Source: Acidimicrobilacustris europaeus | GTDB taxonomy: Bacteria; Actinomycetota; Acidimicrobiia; Acidimicrobiales; Acidimicrobilacustridaceae | DNA: 64,000 bases | Reading direction: 5' to 3' | Assembly: GCA_965194515.1 (NCBI GenBank) | Contig: OZ239146.1 | Span: 992,001 to 1,056,000, forward strand | In this document: positions 24,808 to 31,696 of the stretch, piece after piece | How the letters are laid out: every line of letters begins with the position of its first letter | Numbering within the stretch: the stretch's first letter is position 1 | Translations under genes and position numbers: made by a program | Notes under the pieces: model-generated | The model's database searches: none | Seen by the model: only the letters and a program-made list of their open reading frames with translations | What the model was told of the DNA's origin: nothing

Positions 24808-25584
24808 TCAGCGGCCCTTCCACTGCGGAGCACGCTTTTCGATGAACGCGGTGAGGCCTTCGGTGGTGTCCTCTGATGAGAGCACTCGACCAAATGCTGC
24901 GGCGGTGTTTCTGTTGATGGTGGCTTCGTCTTCCCAGTCGGCAGCGATAACCAATGCGCGACTTTCCCAGACAGCCAGTGGAGCGTTTACCGCAATTGCG
25001 TTCGCAAGTTCCATGGCGCCTTCAAAGGCCGCACCATTTTCAGTCAGGCGATTAACCAGACCGAGTTCATAGGCCCGTTGAGCAGTGAGCGGTTCTCCAG
25101 TGAGTGCAACTTCAAGGGCCACGTTTTTTCCAACGAGTTTTGGAAGCCGGTAGAGCCCACCAGCAGCGGCTACAAGGTTTCGCTTCACCTCGGCCAGTCC
25201 GAATTGCGAATGCTTCGACGCAACGATCATGTCGGCAGCCAGCGCGATCTCGCAGCCACCAGCCGTTGCGAGGCCGTCAACTGCGGCGATGATGGGCTTG
25301 GTTCGAGGGAACGTCGTGAAGCCGCCGAATCCGCCCTTTGCGGTGGCAAGCTCGCCAGCCCTTCCGGAGTTGATCATTTTGAGATCGGCGCCGGCGCAAA
25401 AAACCGGCGACTTGTGTCCCGTCGTGTTGGCGGTGAGGACCCCTACCCAAACCTCGGGATCGGCTTCCATTTGTTCAAGCGCTGATGTCATCGCCTGGGC
25501 GACGACATCGTTCACCGCATTGCGAGCCTCGGGGCGATTAAGGGTAAGCACTCCGACATGTCCATGAACTTCGTATTCGACCAT
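24808..25584 (-). CDS. Enoyl-CoA hydratase/isomerase (crotonase) family protein
   Basis: A 258-residue crotonase-fold enzyme of acyl-CoA metabolism. The oxyanion-hole segments are FCAGADLKMIN and DGLATAGGCEIALAADMI; the second acidic catalytic residue of enoyl-CoA hydratases is retained (GLAEVKRNLVAAAGG). It starts with ATG and appears leaderless (TAGTGT 6 bases upstream). It is transcribed divergently from the HAD phosphatase, and a 22-bp palindrome lies in their shared promoter, so the two are probably co-controlled. Confidence 0.88.
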   Translation of the reverse strand: MVEYEVHGHVGVLTLNRPEARNAVNDVVAQAMTSALEQMEADPEVWVGVLTANTTGHKSPVFCAGADLKMINSGRAGELATAKGGFGGFTTFPRTKPIIAAVDGLATAGGCEIALAADMIVASKHSQFGLAEVKRNLVAAAGGLYRLPKLVGKNVALEVALTGEPLTAQRAYELGLVNRLTENGAAFEGAMELANAIAVNAPLAVWESRALVIAADWEDEATINRNTAAAFGRVLSSEDTTEGLTAFIEKRAPQWKGR

Positions 25585-25590
25585 GTCTGA

Positions 25591-25596
25591 ACACTA
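25591..25596 (-). promoter_or_regulatory. Probable -10 element, leaderless promoter of the crotonase gene
   Basis: On the minus strand TAGTGT ends 6 bases before the ATG at 25584. The palindromic operator at 25618-25639 lies where the -35 region would be. Confidence 0.45.
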
Positions 25597-25617
25597 GCGA
25601 ATTGCAAGATTGCGAGC

Positions 25618-25639
25618 AGTTTCGTCACGTGACGAAACT
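25618..25639. promoter_or_regulatory. 22-bp perfect palindrome, candidate repressor operator
   Basis: A perfect inverted repeat centred between 25628 and 25629 with core TCGTCACGTGACGA lies between the divergent crotonase and HAD genes. It touches the HAD -10 element at 25639 and covers the likely -35 regions of both promoters, an arrangement fitting a dimeric TetR/GntR-type repressor. The same 14-bp core occurs again at 28971-28984. Confidence 0.7.
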
Positions 25640-25644
25640 ACGCT
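25639..25644 (+). promoter_or_regulatory. Probable -10 element, leaderless promoter of the HAD gene
   Basis: TACGCT lies 6 bases before the ATG at 25651; no ribosome site is present. It overlaps the end of the palindromic operator. Confidence 0.45.
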
Positions 25645-25650
25645 GATCAC

Positions 25651-26229
25651 ATGAGTGAGGAGCAGGGGAGGGGCCATGCGTCGACCAAACGCAAAGTTGC
25701 CATCTGCGACCTCGACGGAACGCTTATTGATTCCGACAGCGCATTGTCCGATGCATTCGTTGCACTTGGCGTAGGTCGGAAAGAGATCACCTTCGGCCAT
25801 GTGTTGGCCGAAGAATGCGTTCGCCTCGGGCTCTCGGTCGAGGACTACGTCGCCGCCTACGACACGACACAGGCCTTGCCCTTCGCTGGAGTCACCGAGT
25901 TGGTCGCGTCATTTGATCGGTGGGCCGTGTGTTCAAACAAGCATCCGCTTTCGGGACGCGCCGAGCTCGAGCGGCTCCAGTGGTTTCCAGAGGCAGCGCT
26001 CTTCGCAGATGCATTTCGAGGACCGAAACAACTACTGCCACTGCTTGAGATGCTTGAGATCACACCCGATCAGGCGATCTTCCTTGGTGACACTGCTCAT
26101 GACCGACAGTGCGCGATGGAAGCGGGTATGCAGTTCGCCCTGGCCGGGTGGAACACCCGGGCAAAGCCACAGCCCACTGACCTTGTTGTGTCTCATCCGC
26201 TCGAGTTCCTCGAGTTGTTGGGGGAGTAG
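25651..26229 (+). CDS. HAD-superfamily phosphatase, phosphoglycolate-phosphatase-like
   Basis: A 192-residue HAD hydrolase. Motif I CDLDGTLIDSD (nucleophile Asp at about 20), motif II serine in VCSNK, motif III lysine in GPKQLL and motif IV GDTAHDR are all present, with a short helical cap (C1 type), as in Gph/PpaX phosphatases. The substrate is unknown. The divergent crotonase gene and the palindrome suggest regulated expression with lipid catabolism, but this is inference only. Confidence 0.85.
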   Translation: MSEEQGRGHASTKRKVAICDLDGTLIDSDSALSDAFVALGVGRKEITFGHVLAEECVRLGLSVEDYVAAYDTTQALPFAGVTELVASFDRWAVCSNKHPLSGRAELERLQWFPEAALFADAFRGPKQLLPLLEMLEITPDQAIFLGDTAHDRQCAMEAGMQFALAGWNTRAKPQPTDLVVSHPLEFLELLGE

Positions 26230-26230
26230 C

Positions 26231-27694
26231 TCAGGCGTCGTCGCCCGCTGGGACCTCTGCGGTTGCATCGGCCGGCTCTTGCGGTGGCGTGACATCTTCT
26301 TCCACCGCAGGCGCTTCTTCTGCCGCAGCCGGTTCCGGCGCGACAGCCGCTTCGACAATGGGAGCGGTTTCGTCGACAGCCGCAACAGGAGTTGTGTCGG
26401 CTTCGGGTGCGTCAGTGCTCGCAGGCGTCTCAGCGATCACTGGCTTTGGCGGACGAGGCTTTGACGCGGGCTTCGACTTCGAAGGAGCGGTTGCTTCCAC
26501 ACCGAACAGCGCCGCAATCTGGGGAAGACGGGCGGCAACCTTCTTCACAGCAGCAAGAAGTTCTGTTGAGGGCTCAGCAGGAATGCCGGCCGGAACCACC
26601 TGCGTGCGCACCGGAGAAAATGCCAGCGCGTCGAGAACCGTAGCGAAGCGGTCTTGACCCGTCTCGGCAGTGAGCGATGCGGCTGCAGCTTCGGTGAGCT
26701 TCGCTGAGAGTTCAGCAGGAAGGGGAGCGCCGGCTTTGGGTGGACGTGAACTCACACGAAGGGCACGAACGGCGCGCCCTCCAGCAAGGAGTTCGCTGAT
26801 CTCGGTAAGCCATGCTGCTTGTTCTGATTCAACCCGCTGGGCGAGACCGGTCTTGAGTTGTTCAGCGAGAGCTCGGGTTTCGTCGTCTCGTGCTCCGGCG
26901 TCCGATGCAACAACAACCGAACGAAGATCACGAAGATCAAGTTCCGAAAGATCGGCAAGAGCAGCTTCGGCCTTGTCGCGCCATTCAGCCGAGCGAAGTG
27001 ATGGCATCAATTGTTCAGCGAGTTGCAGCAAAGGCGCCGGACTGATTTCGGGTTTACCTTCGGCCTTGTTGGATTCATTCTGTTTTTCGACTGCTTGACG
27101 CACCGCTGGAATGCCACCGCGCAGCACCTGTTCGGCGACTGGCTTCTGTTCAGCTGGAAGTGCAGCAAGTGCTGCGTTGCGGTGCGTACGACCAGCGCGG
27201 AGTCGCTTGGCCTTCGGCTTCGGTTCCGGTGCAGGTGATGTTGGGCGGTTCGGATGATTCGCGCGGGTGCCCGATTTGCGTCGAGCATCCTGAGAACCTT
27301 CGCTTTCGACGCGTGGTTTACGTTCGCGCGGCGGTCGGCCATCGCGATTGTCGCCGTCACCTTCGCGTCGTGGCTTGCGATCCTTGCGATCGCCACCGCG
27401 ACCTTTCGGAGCGAGTTTCGTCGTGACGAGCGGTTCGTCGTCGCGGCGGGGAGTGCCAACAACTTCGATGCGCTCAGGTTCTTTACGCGCACCCTTCGGC
27501 GCCAGTACGGCAATGATGTCGATGCCATCCATCATGAAGTCGGCATCGGCTCGAACGACATCGCCAACCTTGGCGCCGGCAAAGAGCAACGCACCGTTGA
27601 GTTCACCCTTGGGCAACTTGGCACCGGCAGCTCGCCAGGTCCAGGTTCCGTCTTCACGAGTACTAGTGAGTTCAACTTCGATGCGGCGTGACAT
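26231..27694 (-). CDS. Large conserved protein of unknown function with basic linker and helical core
   Basis: A 487-residue protein: an N-terminal small beta domain (about 1-75, LTSTREDGTWTWRAAGAKLPKG ... AKVGDVVRADADFMMDGIDII) resembling an OB/TRAM-like fold, a very basic Arg/Asp/Gly/Lys linker (about 90-165) of RNA-binding character, an all-helical region (about 170-400), and an acidic Pro/Ala/Glu tail. I do not recognise a named family; the composition suggests an RNA-interacting protein. Codon-bias antisense frames across it are shadows. It is divergent from the histidine phosphatase gene. Confidence 0.6.
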   Translation of the reverse strand: MSRRIEVELTSTREDGTWTWRAAGAKLPKGELNGALLFAGAKVGDVVRADADFMMDGIDIIAVLAPKGARKEPERIEVVGTPRRDDEPLVTTKLAPKGRGGDRKDRKPRREGDGDNRDGRPPRERKPRVESEGSQDARRKSGTRANHPNRPTSPAPEPKPKAKRLRAGRTHRNAALAALPAEQKPVAEQVLRGGIPAVRQAVEKQNESNKAEGKPEISPAPLLQLAEQLMPSLRSAEWRDKAEAALADLSELDLRDLRSVVVASDAGARDDETRALAEQLKTGLAQRVESEQAAWLTEISELLAGGRAVRALRVSSRPPKAGAPLPAELSAKLTEAAAASLTAETGQDRFATVLDALAFSPVRTQVVPAGIPAEPSTELLAAVKKVAARLPQIAALFGVEATAPSKSKPASKPRPPKPVIAETPASTDAPEADTTPVAAVDETAPIVEAAVAPEPAAAEEAPAVEEDVTPPQEPADATAEVPAGDDA

Positions 27695-27701
27695 AGGGGG
27701 G

Positions 27702-27722
27702 ACACGCTAACTCTGAGCGTGT
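27702..27722. promoter_or_regulatory. Inverted repeat in the divergent promoter region before the histidine phosphatase gene
   Basis: ACACGCT and AGCGTGT are separated by 7 bases, immediately upstream of the minus-strand gene at 27694. It overlaps the TAGCGT that could serve as its -10 element, so it may be an operator. Confidence 0.3.
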
Positions 27723-27760
27723 GTGCAGAGCGAACGAGCCCACCGAAGGTCGCTCGCTGC

Positions 27761-27766
27761 TACCTT
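27761..27766 (+). promoter_or_regulatory. Probable -10 element, leaderless promoter of the histidine phosphatase gene
   Basis: TACCTT ends 7 bases before the ATG at 27774; no ribosome site is present. Confidence 0.4.
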
Positions 27767-27773
27767 CCCGGCG

Positions 27774-28472
27774 ATGAGTGACGACGAGGTTGAGTACGGA
27801 CAGCGGCCGTTCCAAGCACCGCCAGGATCGACCGAGGTCTTTCTGGTTCGCCACGGCCAGTCGGCCGCCTACAGAGACGGCCATCCCTTTCCCCTCGTCG
27901 ACGGCCAAGGTGATCCGCCGCTGACGGCGCATGGGCAGTGGCAGGCGGTGCAGGTCGGAGAGCGGCTTCGTCGCCTCGCTCCCGCAGCTGTCTACGTGAC
28001 GACGCTCCAGCGGACCGTCCAAACTGCTGCGCCGTTACTTGGCCATATCGATCACACAGCGATCGTCGAACCCGATCTCCGAGAGATACACCTGGGGGAG
28101 TGGGAGGGCGGGATATTCCGCAAGAAGGTCGCTGAGCGAGATCCGGCCTTCCTCGAAGTTGAACGCACACAGGATTGGAGCGCGATCCCAGGTGCTGAAT
28201 CGTTCGCTCAACTGCAGGATCGGGTCGTTGGGGCAATCACCCGAATTCACGCTGCGCACCCCGGAGAACGCATCGTGGCGGTGAGTCACGGGGGAGCGAT
28301 CGGGGCAGCCCTCTCCCATGCCACCGGAGCAAAGCCTCTCGCCTTCGGCGCCACCGACAATGCCTCGATTGCCCATCTGATCGTTCTCGGCGATCGCTGG
28401 ATCCTGCGTCGGTACAACGACACCGGCCACCTCGGTGGCGAACTCTCTGCGGTTGCGGAAGGGCTGACCTGA
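27774..28472 (+). CDS. Histidine phosphatase (phosphoglycerate-mutase-like) family protein
   Basis: A 232-residue branch-1 histidine phosphatase. The RHG motif LVRHGQS is near residue 26, and the second catalytic His lies in VAVSHGGAIGAA near residue 170; the proton donor Glu is in the EIHLGEWEGG segment. These proteins cleave phosphate esters of sugars or nucleotides. The ATG at 27774 is chosen because the leaderless promoter fits it; the open frame starts at 27723. Substrate is unknown. Confidence 0.85.
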   Translation: MSDDEVEYGQRPFQAPPGSTEVFLVRHGQSAAYRDGHPFPLVDGQGDPPLTAHGQWQAVQVGERLRRLAPAAVYVTTLQRTVQTAAPLLGHIDHTAIVEPDLREIHLGEWEGGIFRKKVAERDPAFLEVERTQDWSAIPGAESFAQLQDRVVGAITRIHAAHPGERIVAVSHGGAIGAALSHATGAKPLAFGATDNASIAHLIVLGDRWILRRYNDTGHLGGELSAVAEGLT

Positions 28473-28593
28473 TCGGAACCGAGGTAGAGGCGGATCCCTT
28501 TGCCCGTTGCCATCTCTGGATTCGATTGCCGATAATCCTCGTTATGTAAAGTTATGGGCAGGATCTCCAGAAGGTTGCTGCTTGGCGTCCATC

Positions 28594-28962
28594 TCAGATG
28601 AGTGTCGCCATCCGAGGCTCGAGGCGACCAGCTGCCAGCGGCTCGGCGTTCTCCATGAGCCAAGCCAACGCCTCCGAGACGTCCTGGGCCGTTGATGATG
28701 CGGCAAGGTCGCGTTCAACATCTTCGACGGCAGCCTGGAGGCAATACAACAGTCCTTGGAGTTCCTCGAGCGCCCCACGATCAACAATCACATCGTTGTC
28801 ATCGAGCCCATGGGACTGCGCCAACTTCCGAGCCATGTACGACTGTTGCTTGCAACCATCGCGACAAAACGACCGTGGTCGACCCGGACCTTCGCGAGGT
28901 TCAACGGGCCGACCGCACCATCGACATCTGGTGGTCGGCTTTGCTCGGCCACTCTCACCCAT
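28594..28962 (-). CDS. Small zinc-ribbon protein with helical C-terminus
   Basis: A 122-residue protein whose N-terminus has CRWCGRPVEPREGPGRPRSFCRDGCKQQSY, four cysteines in a CxxC...CxxxC arrangement with a Gly-Pro-Arg-rich hinge, followed by a helical acidic region. Similar short CxxC/CRxxC proteins are common but uncharacterised in Actinobacteria. ATG 28962 is preferred to the GTG at 28977 because the latter falls inside the palindrome at 28964-28991. That palindrome almost abuts the ATG, so the gene is probably controlled by the same regulator as the crotonase/HAD pair. Confidence 0.65.
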   Translation of the reverse strand: MGESGRAKPTTRCRWCGRPVEPREGPGRPRSFCRDGCKQQSYMARKLAQSHGLDDNDVIVDRGALEELQGLLYCLQAAVEDVERDLAASSTAQDVSEALAWLMENAEPLAAGRLEPRMATLI

Positions 28963-28963
28963 C

Positions 28964-28991
28964 GCTAATTTCGTCACGTGACGATATTAGC
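28964..28991. promoter_or_regulatory. 28-bp palindrome with one mismatch, second copy of the operator
   Basis: Arms of 14 bases (GCTAAT then the shared TCGTCAC half-site) with one T/T mismatch; the central 14-bp TCGTCACGTGACGA is identical to that at 25618-25639. It lies directly upstream of the zinc-ribbon gene. A TAATAT on the minus strand at its outer end could be the -10 element, which would put the operator over the transcription start. Confidence 0.7.
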
Positions 28992-29048
28992 CAATCTTGG
29001 GACCGATCAGCTGAATGCTCCGGGTCCGTTTGGTGCTGCCAACAGAAA

Positions 29049-30218
29049 TCAACCGGTGAACGCTGGCGCAGCGAGCGCCTCGGTAACCACAGTGCGTCCG
29101 GCAAGTACCGGGAATGGGAACGCCGAAAGGCTTAGTCCCCAGACGCCTTGATACGACGCCAGTAGGTCAGGGACGCCAGGGTTCCAACTGGCAAACAACG
29201 AACCGGCATCGCTTGCTGGTGACGAAAGTTGAAATGATTCAAGAACCGCAAGCGGAGTTGCGCCCCCAACTGACCACACCGAAGGGCTTTGCCCCATTGC
29301 CGTGATCGCTTGGAGAACAAGCGCGGTTGAGTTTGCGTCGACGTCTCCCCCGGCGAACCACGGGAATCCCCCGGCGCTCGGGCCGTTGGTCGCCTGAGCG
29401 TTCTGCAAGAACGTTGCTGCCGCTGCGAGCGGCGCCGTCCGACCGAGATACTGCAGTGCCTGGATGGCGAACGCGGTCGAGTTCGTGTCTGGTCCTGAAT
29501 AGTTCAGCGGGTCAGGTGCGCTGCAATCGTCGAGCGAGTTTCCGGTCGTGGTTCGCGATGCTTGCCATCCCCCAAGTGAACTCTGCGGATTCGTCCCGCC
29601 TGAGCACTGCTGATCGACGATCCAGTCGATCGCCGCCGCTGGCGGCGTCGCCTCCACTGCTTGCAGCGCGATCACCATCAATGATTGATCTTGAACTGAA
29701 GACCATGGTTCTTGATAGCCGTAGAACCCGGGAACAACTTGGCCATACATCGCCTCGGCCCGCGCGACGAGGTCGACTCCCGGCTCTCCAAATGATCGTG
29801 GGCTACTCCCAGTGGTGTTGGCGAGCAGAATCAGCGAGGCGAGGCGCTCTGGCAGGTCAGCACCGGAAGGGGCGGCCGTCCCGCCACTTCCGTCGTTTGT
29901 GACCCACTCTTCGATGCTGGCGCCAAGCGAGAGAAACGACATCGCCCGGTCCAGGGCATCACGCTGCTCCCCCGTCGCCGAAAGACCTTGAGCGACATAC
30001 ATCGTCTGCGTAACGACCGACTGCGTGGAGCCGCTGATGTTGACCTCACCGGACGGGCCAACCTGCGAAGCCAACCACGCTGAGGTGAGTGACGAGGCGG
30101 GTGTCGACACCGCTGATGCGGGAAGGTTCGATAGACCGACAACCGCGACGAGAGCGACGACCACTGCAACCGTTCCGCGACGGATGCGAGTCGAAATTCG
30201 AGTTGAGAAAGTGTTCAT
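29049..30218 (-). CDS. Secreted alpha/alpha-toroid (terpene-cyclase/prenyltransferase-repeat) protein ending in PAFTG
   Basis: A 389-residue secreted protein: Sec-type signal peptide (basic MNTFSTRISTRIRRG, hydrophobic core, cleavage near SNLPASA), then helical repeats with the DxNSTAxxxQAL pattern (PDTNSTAFAIQALQYLG, DANSTALVLQAITAMG, QDQSLMVIALQAV) characteristic of the alpha/alpha toroid shared by squalene cyclases, prenyltransferases and the transcobalamin/intrinsic-factor family. The catalytic DxDD of cyclases is absent. A cobalamin riboswitch lies upstream, suggesting extracellular B12 binding. The last residues are PAFTG-stop. AAAGGAC lies 5 bases before the ATG. Ligand is inferred, not shown. 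Confidence 0.85.
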   Translation of the reverse strand: MNTFSTRISTRIRRGTVAVVVALVAVVGLSNLPASAVSTPASSLTSAWLASQVGPSGEVNISGSTQSVVTQTMYVAQGLSATGEQRDALDRAMSFLSLGASIEEWVTNDGSGGTAAPSGADLPERLASLILLANTTGSSPRSFGEPGVDLVARAEAMYGQVVPGFYGYQEPWSSVQDQSLMVIALQAVEATPPAAAIDWIVDQQCSGGTNPQSSLGGWQASRTTTGNSLDDCSAPDPLNYSGPDTNSTAFAIQALQYLGRTAPLAAAATFLQNAQATNGPSAGGFPWFAGGDVDANSTALVLQAITAMGQSPSVWSVGGATPLAVLESFQLSSPASDAGSLFASWNPGVPDLLASYQGVWGLSLSAFPFPVLAGRTVVTEALAAPAFTG

Positions 30219-30309
30219 GATGTCCTTTGATGAGACCGACGCTTGAACAATGCCGGCCCTCGTCGAACACCAAATGGCGCAAGAGTTCGAGGCTCGACAC
30301 CGCATTCCA

Positions 30310-30457
30310 CGACGGTGATGGTGAGCTTCGTTCTCGGGTTCGGTGATCCGACTCGACTGCGGTCCTCATGGCTCTCGCCGAAAGGACAACACTCACACGG
30401 TTGCGGGACAGCGCCGGATTCTCACCGAACTTCCCCTCACACGAGAACAACATGTTG
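30310..30457 (-). promoter_or_regulatory. Cobalamin (B12) riboswitch
   Basis: The minus-strand leader contains the conserved cobalamin aptamer core: GGGGAAG, GGTGAGAATCC and then GCTGTCCCGCAACCGT (30412-30397), the classic B12-box region, followed by a paired region and a GTCGGATCACC segment similar to the 3' conserved part. The element precedes the toroid-protein gene by about 90 bases. B12 riboswitches normally shut down uptake or synthesis genes when B12 is plentiful. The exact 3' limit and regulatory hairpin are not resolved by eye. Confidence 0.88.
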
Positions 30458-30463
30458 TGTCGT

Positions 30464-30493
30464 TAGATAAACAGCAAGTGGTGGCGAAGTCAA
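30464..30493 (-). promoter_or_regulatory. Promoter of the B12-riboswitch transcript
   Basis: Minus strand TTGACT (30493-30488) and TATCTA (30469-30464) are separated by 18 bases (17 to the overlapping TTATCT), close to the housekeeping sigma-70 consensus. Transcription should start near 30457, just before the aptamer. Confidence 0.65.
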
Positions 30494-30530
30494 GGACATC
30501 ATGGAACGCCATTGCGGACATAGGATCCTC

Positions 30531-30536
30531 GCATGG
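30531..30536 (+). promoter_or_regulatory. Probable -10 element of the class II aldolase gene
   Basis: TAGGAT, divergent to the riboswitch promoter, would give a leader of about 30 bases containing the GGAGAG ribosome site before the ATG at 30574. Confidence 0.35.
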
Positions 30537-30573
30537 CAACGGGGTGAGTCCCCCCAATCAATGGAGAGCTGCG

Positions 30574-31380
30574 ATGACCGCAAGTCTCGATCCTGACAAT
30601 TTCGGCGTGGTTCGCACAGCGAGCAAGCCAATCCCCTACGACATTCCGGTCTTCGACAATTTCGAAGACGAACGCCAACATCGCAAAGAGCGACTCGCTG
30701 CAGCGTTTCGGCTTTTCGGCAAACTCGGATTTGGCGAAGGCGTCGCCGGCCACATCACCGTCCGCGATCCGGAGCATCCAGATTGCTTCTGGCTCAACCC
30801 AATCGGCATGGATTTTCGTTTGATCAGCGTGTCCGACCTGATTCTTGTGAACCACGAAGGCGAGATCCTCCACGGCGAGTACGCCATCAACCAGGCGGCC
30901 TTTGCGATTCACTCCGAGGTTCATGCGGCTCGGCCGGACGTCATCGCTGCGGCTCATACGCATTCGATCTACGGCAAAGCATTCTCTTCACTCGGGCGGC
31001 TGCTTGATCCAATCACGCAGGACGCATGCGCGTTCTTCGACGATCACGTCTTGTTCGACGACTACACCGGGGTCGTACTCGACGCGAGCGAAGGCAGACG
31101 CATCGCCGCTGGACTTGAGATGAAGAAGGCAGCGATCCTTCGCAACCACGGACTACTTACGGTTGGCCACTCTGTTGATGAAGCCGCCTGGTGGTACATC
31201 ACCATGGAGCGCAGCTGCCAAGCCCAGCTTCTTGCCATGGCCGCCGGCTCCCCGATTTCCATCGACGATGAATGCGCGGCCATGACCCGGGACCAAATCG
31301 GACACAACTTCGCCGGTTGGTTTTCATTCCAGCCGTTGTACTCGAGCATCGTGCGCGAACAACCGGACCTCTTCGACTAG
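30574..31380 (+). CDS. Class II aldolase/adducin-family protein
   Basis: A 268-residue class II aldolase-fold protein related to fuculose-phosphate aldolase. Zinc-binding histidines are visible in AAAHTHSIYGKA and in LRNHGLLTVG; the N-terminal GFGEGVAGHITVRDP block is also typical. Family members act on phosphorylated sugars or other substrates, and many are unassigned. The frame opens 77 codons upstream, but the ATG at 30574 has GGAGAG five bases before it and fits the family start. It is divergent from the B12-controlled gene. Confidence 0.85.
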   Translation: MTASLDPDNFGVVRTASKPIPYDIPVFDNFEDERQHRKERLAAAFRLFGKLGFGEGVAGHITVRDPEHPDCFWLNPIGMDFRLISVSDLILVNHEGEILHGEYAINQAAFAIHSEVHAARPDVIAAAHTHSIYGKAFSSLGRLLDPITQDACAFFDDHVLFDDYTGVVLDASEGRRIAAGLEMKKAAILRNHGLLTVGHSVDEAAWWYITMERSCQAQLLAMAAGSPISIDDECAAMTRDQIGHNFAGWFSFQPLYSSIVREQPDLFD

Positions 31381-31406
31381 TTTTCGAAACACAACTGAAG
31401 CCGATC

Positions 31407-31656
31407 ACCGCTTGCGGGAGAGCTCAATCAAAAGTCCCCCGATCTTTATGGTCTGAGGAAACCCGATTGACGCCGAAGGAGCAACCCCCCGGGAAACTCT
31501 CAGGCCCATGTACCGCTTGCGCAGGCAACTCTGGAGAGCAGTCTTTTACCTAGGTAAAAGACTCACCGACGGGGAAAGCCGACAACGACGAGTAGGTCCT
31601 TCGGGTCTGTTCGGAGTTGGAAGCGAAACTCTCAGGTACCACAACAGAGCGGGGTC
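31407..31656 (+). promoter_or_regulatory. Tandem glycine riboswitch
   Basis: Two glycine aptamers in series precede gcvP. Aptamer 1 shows GCGGGAGAG, CGCCGAAGGAGCAA and AAACTCTCAGGC; aptamer 2 shows ACTCTGGAGAG, CACCGACGGGGAAAG and AAACTCTCAGGTACC, with the closing ACAGAGCGGGG. The short linker between aptamers is the usual arrangement. It should switch on the glycine-cleavage gene when glycine accumulates. The regulatory element between 31656 and the ATG at 31697 is not obvious. Confidence 0.93.
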
Positions 31657-31696
31657 CCGACCTAGGCGCACTCGCGTCGCGACCATCGAGGCCACC

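Noticed and set aside
26289..27710. Several plus-strand frames of 75-145 residues
   Set aside because: Antisense shadows of the long minus-strand gene, with no ribosome site or recognisable domain.
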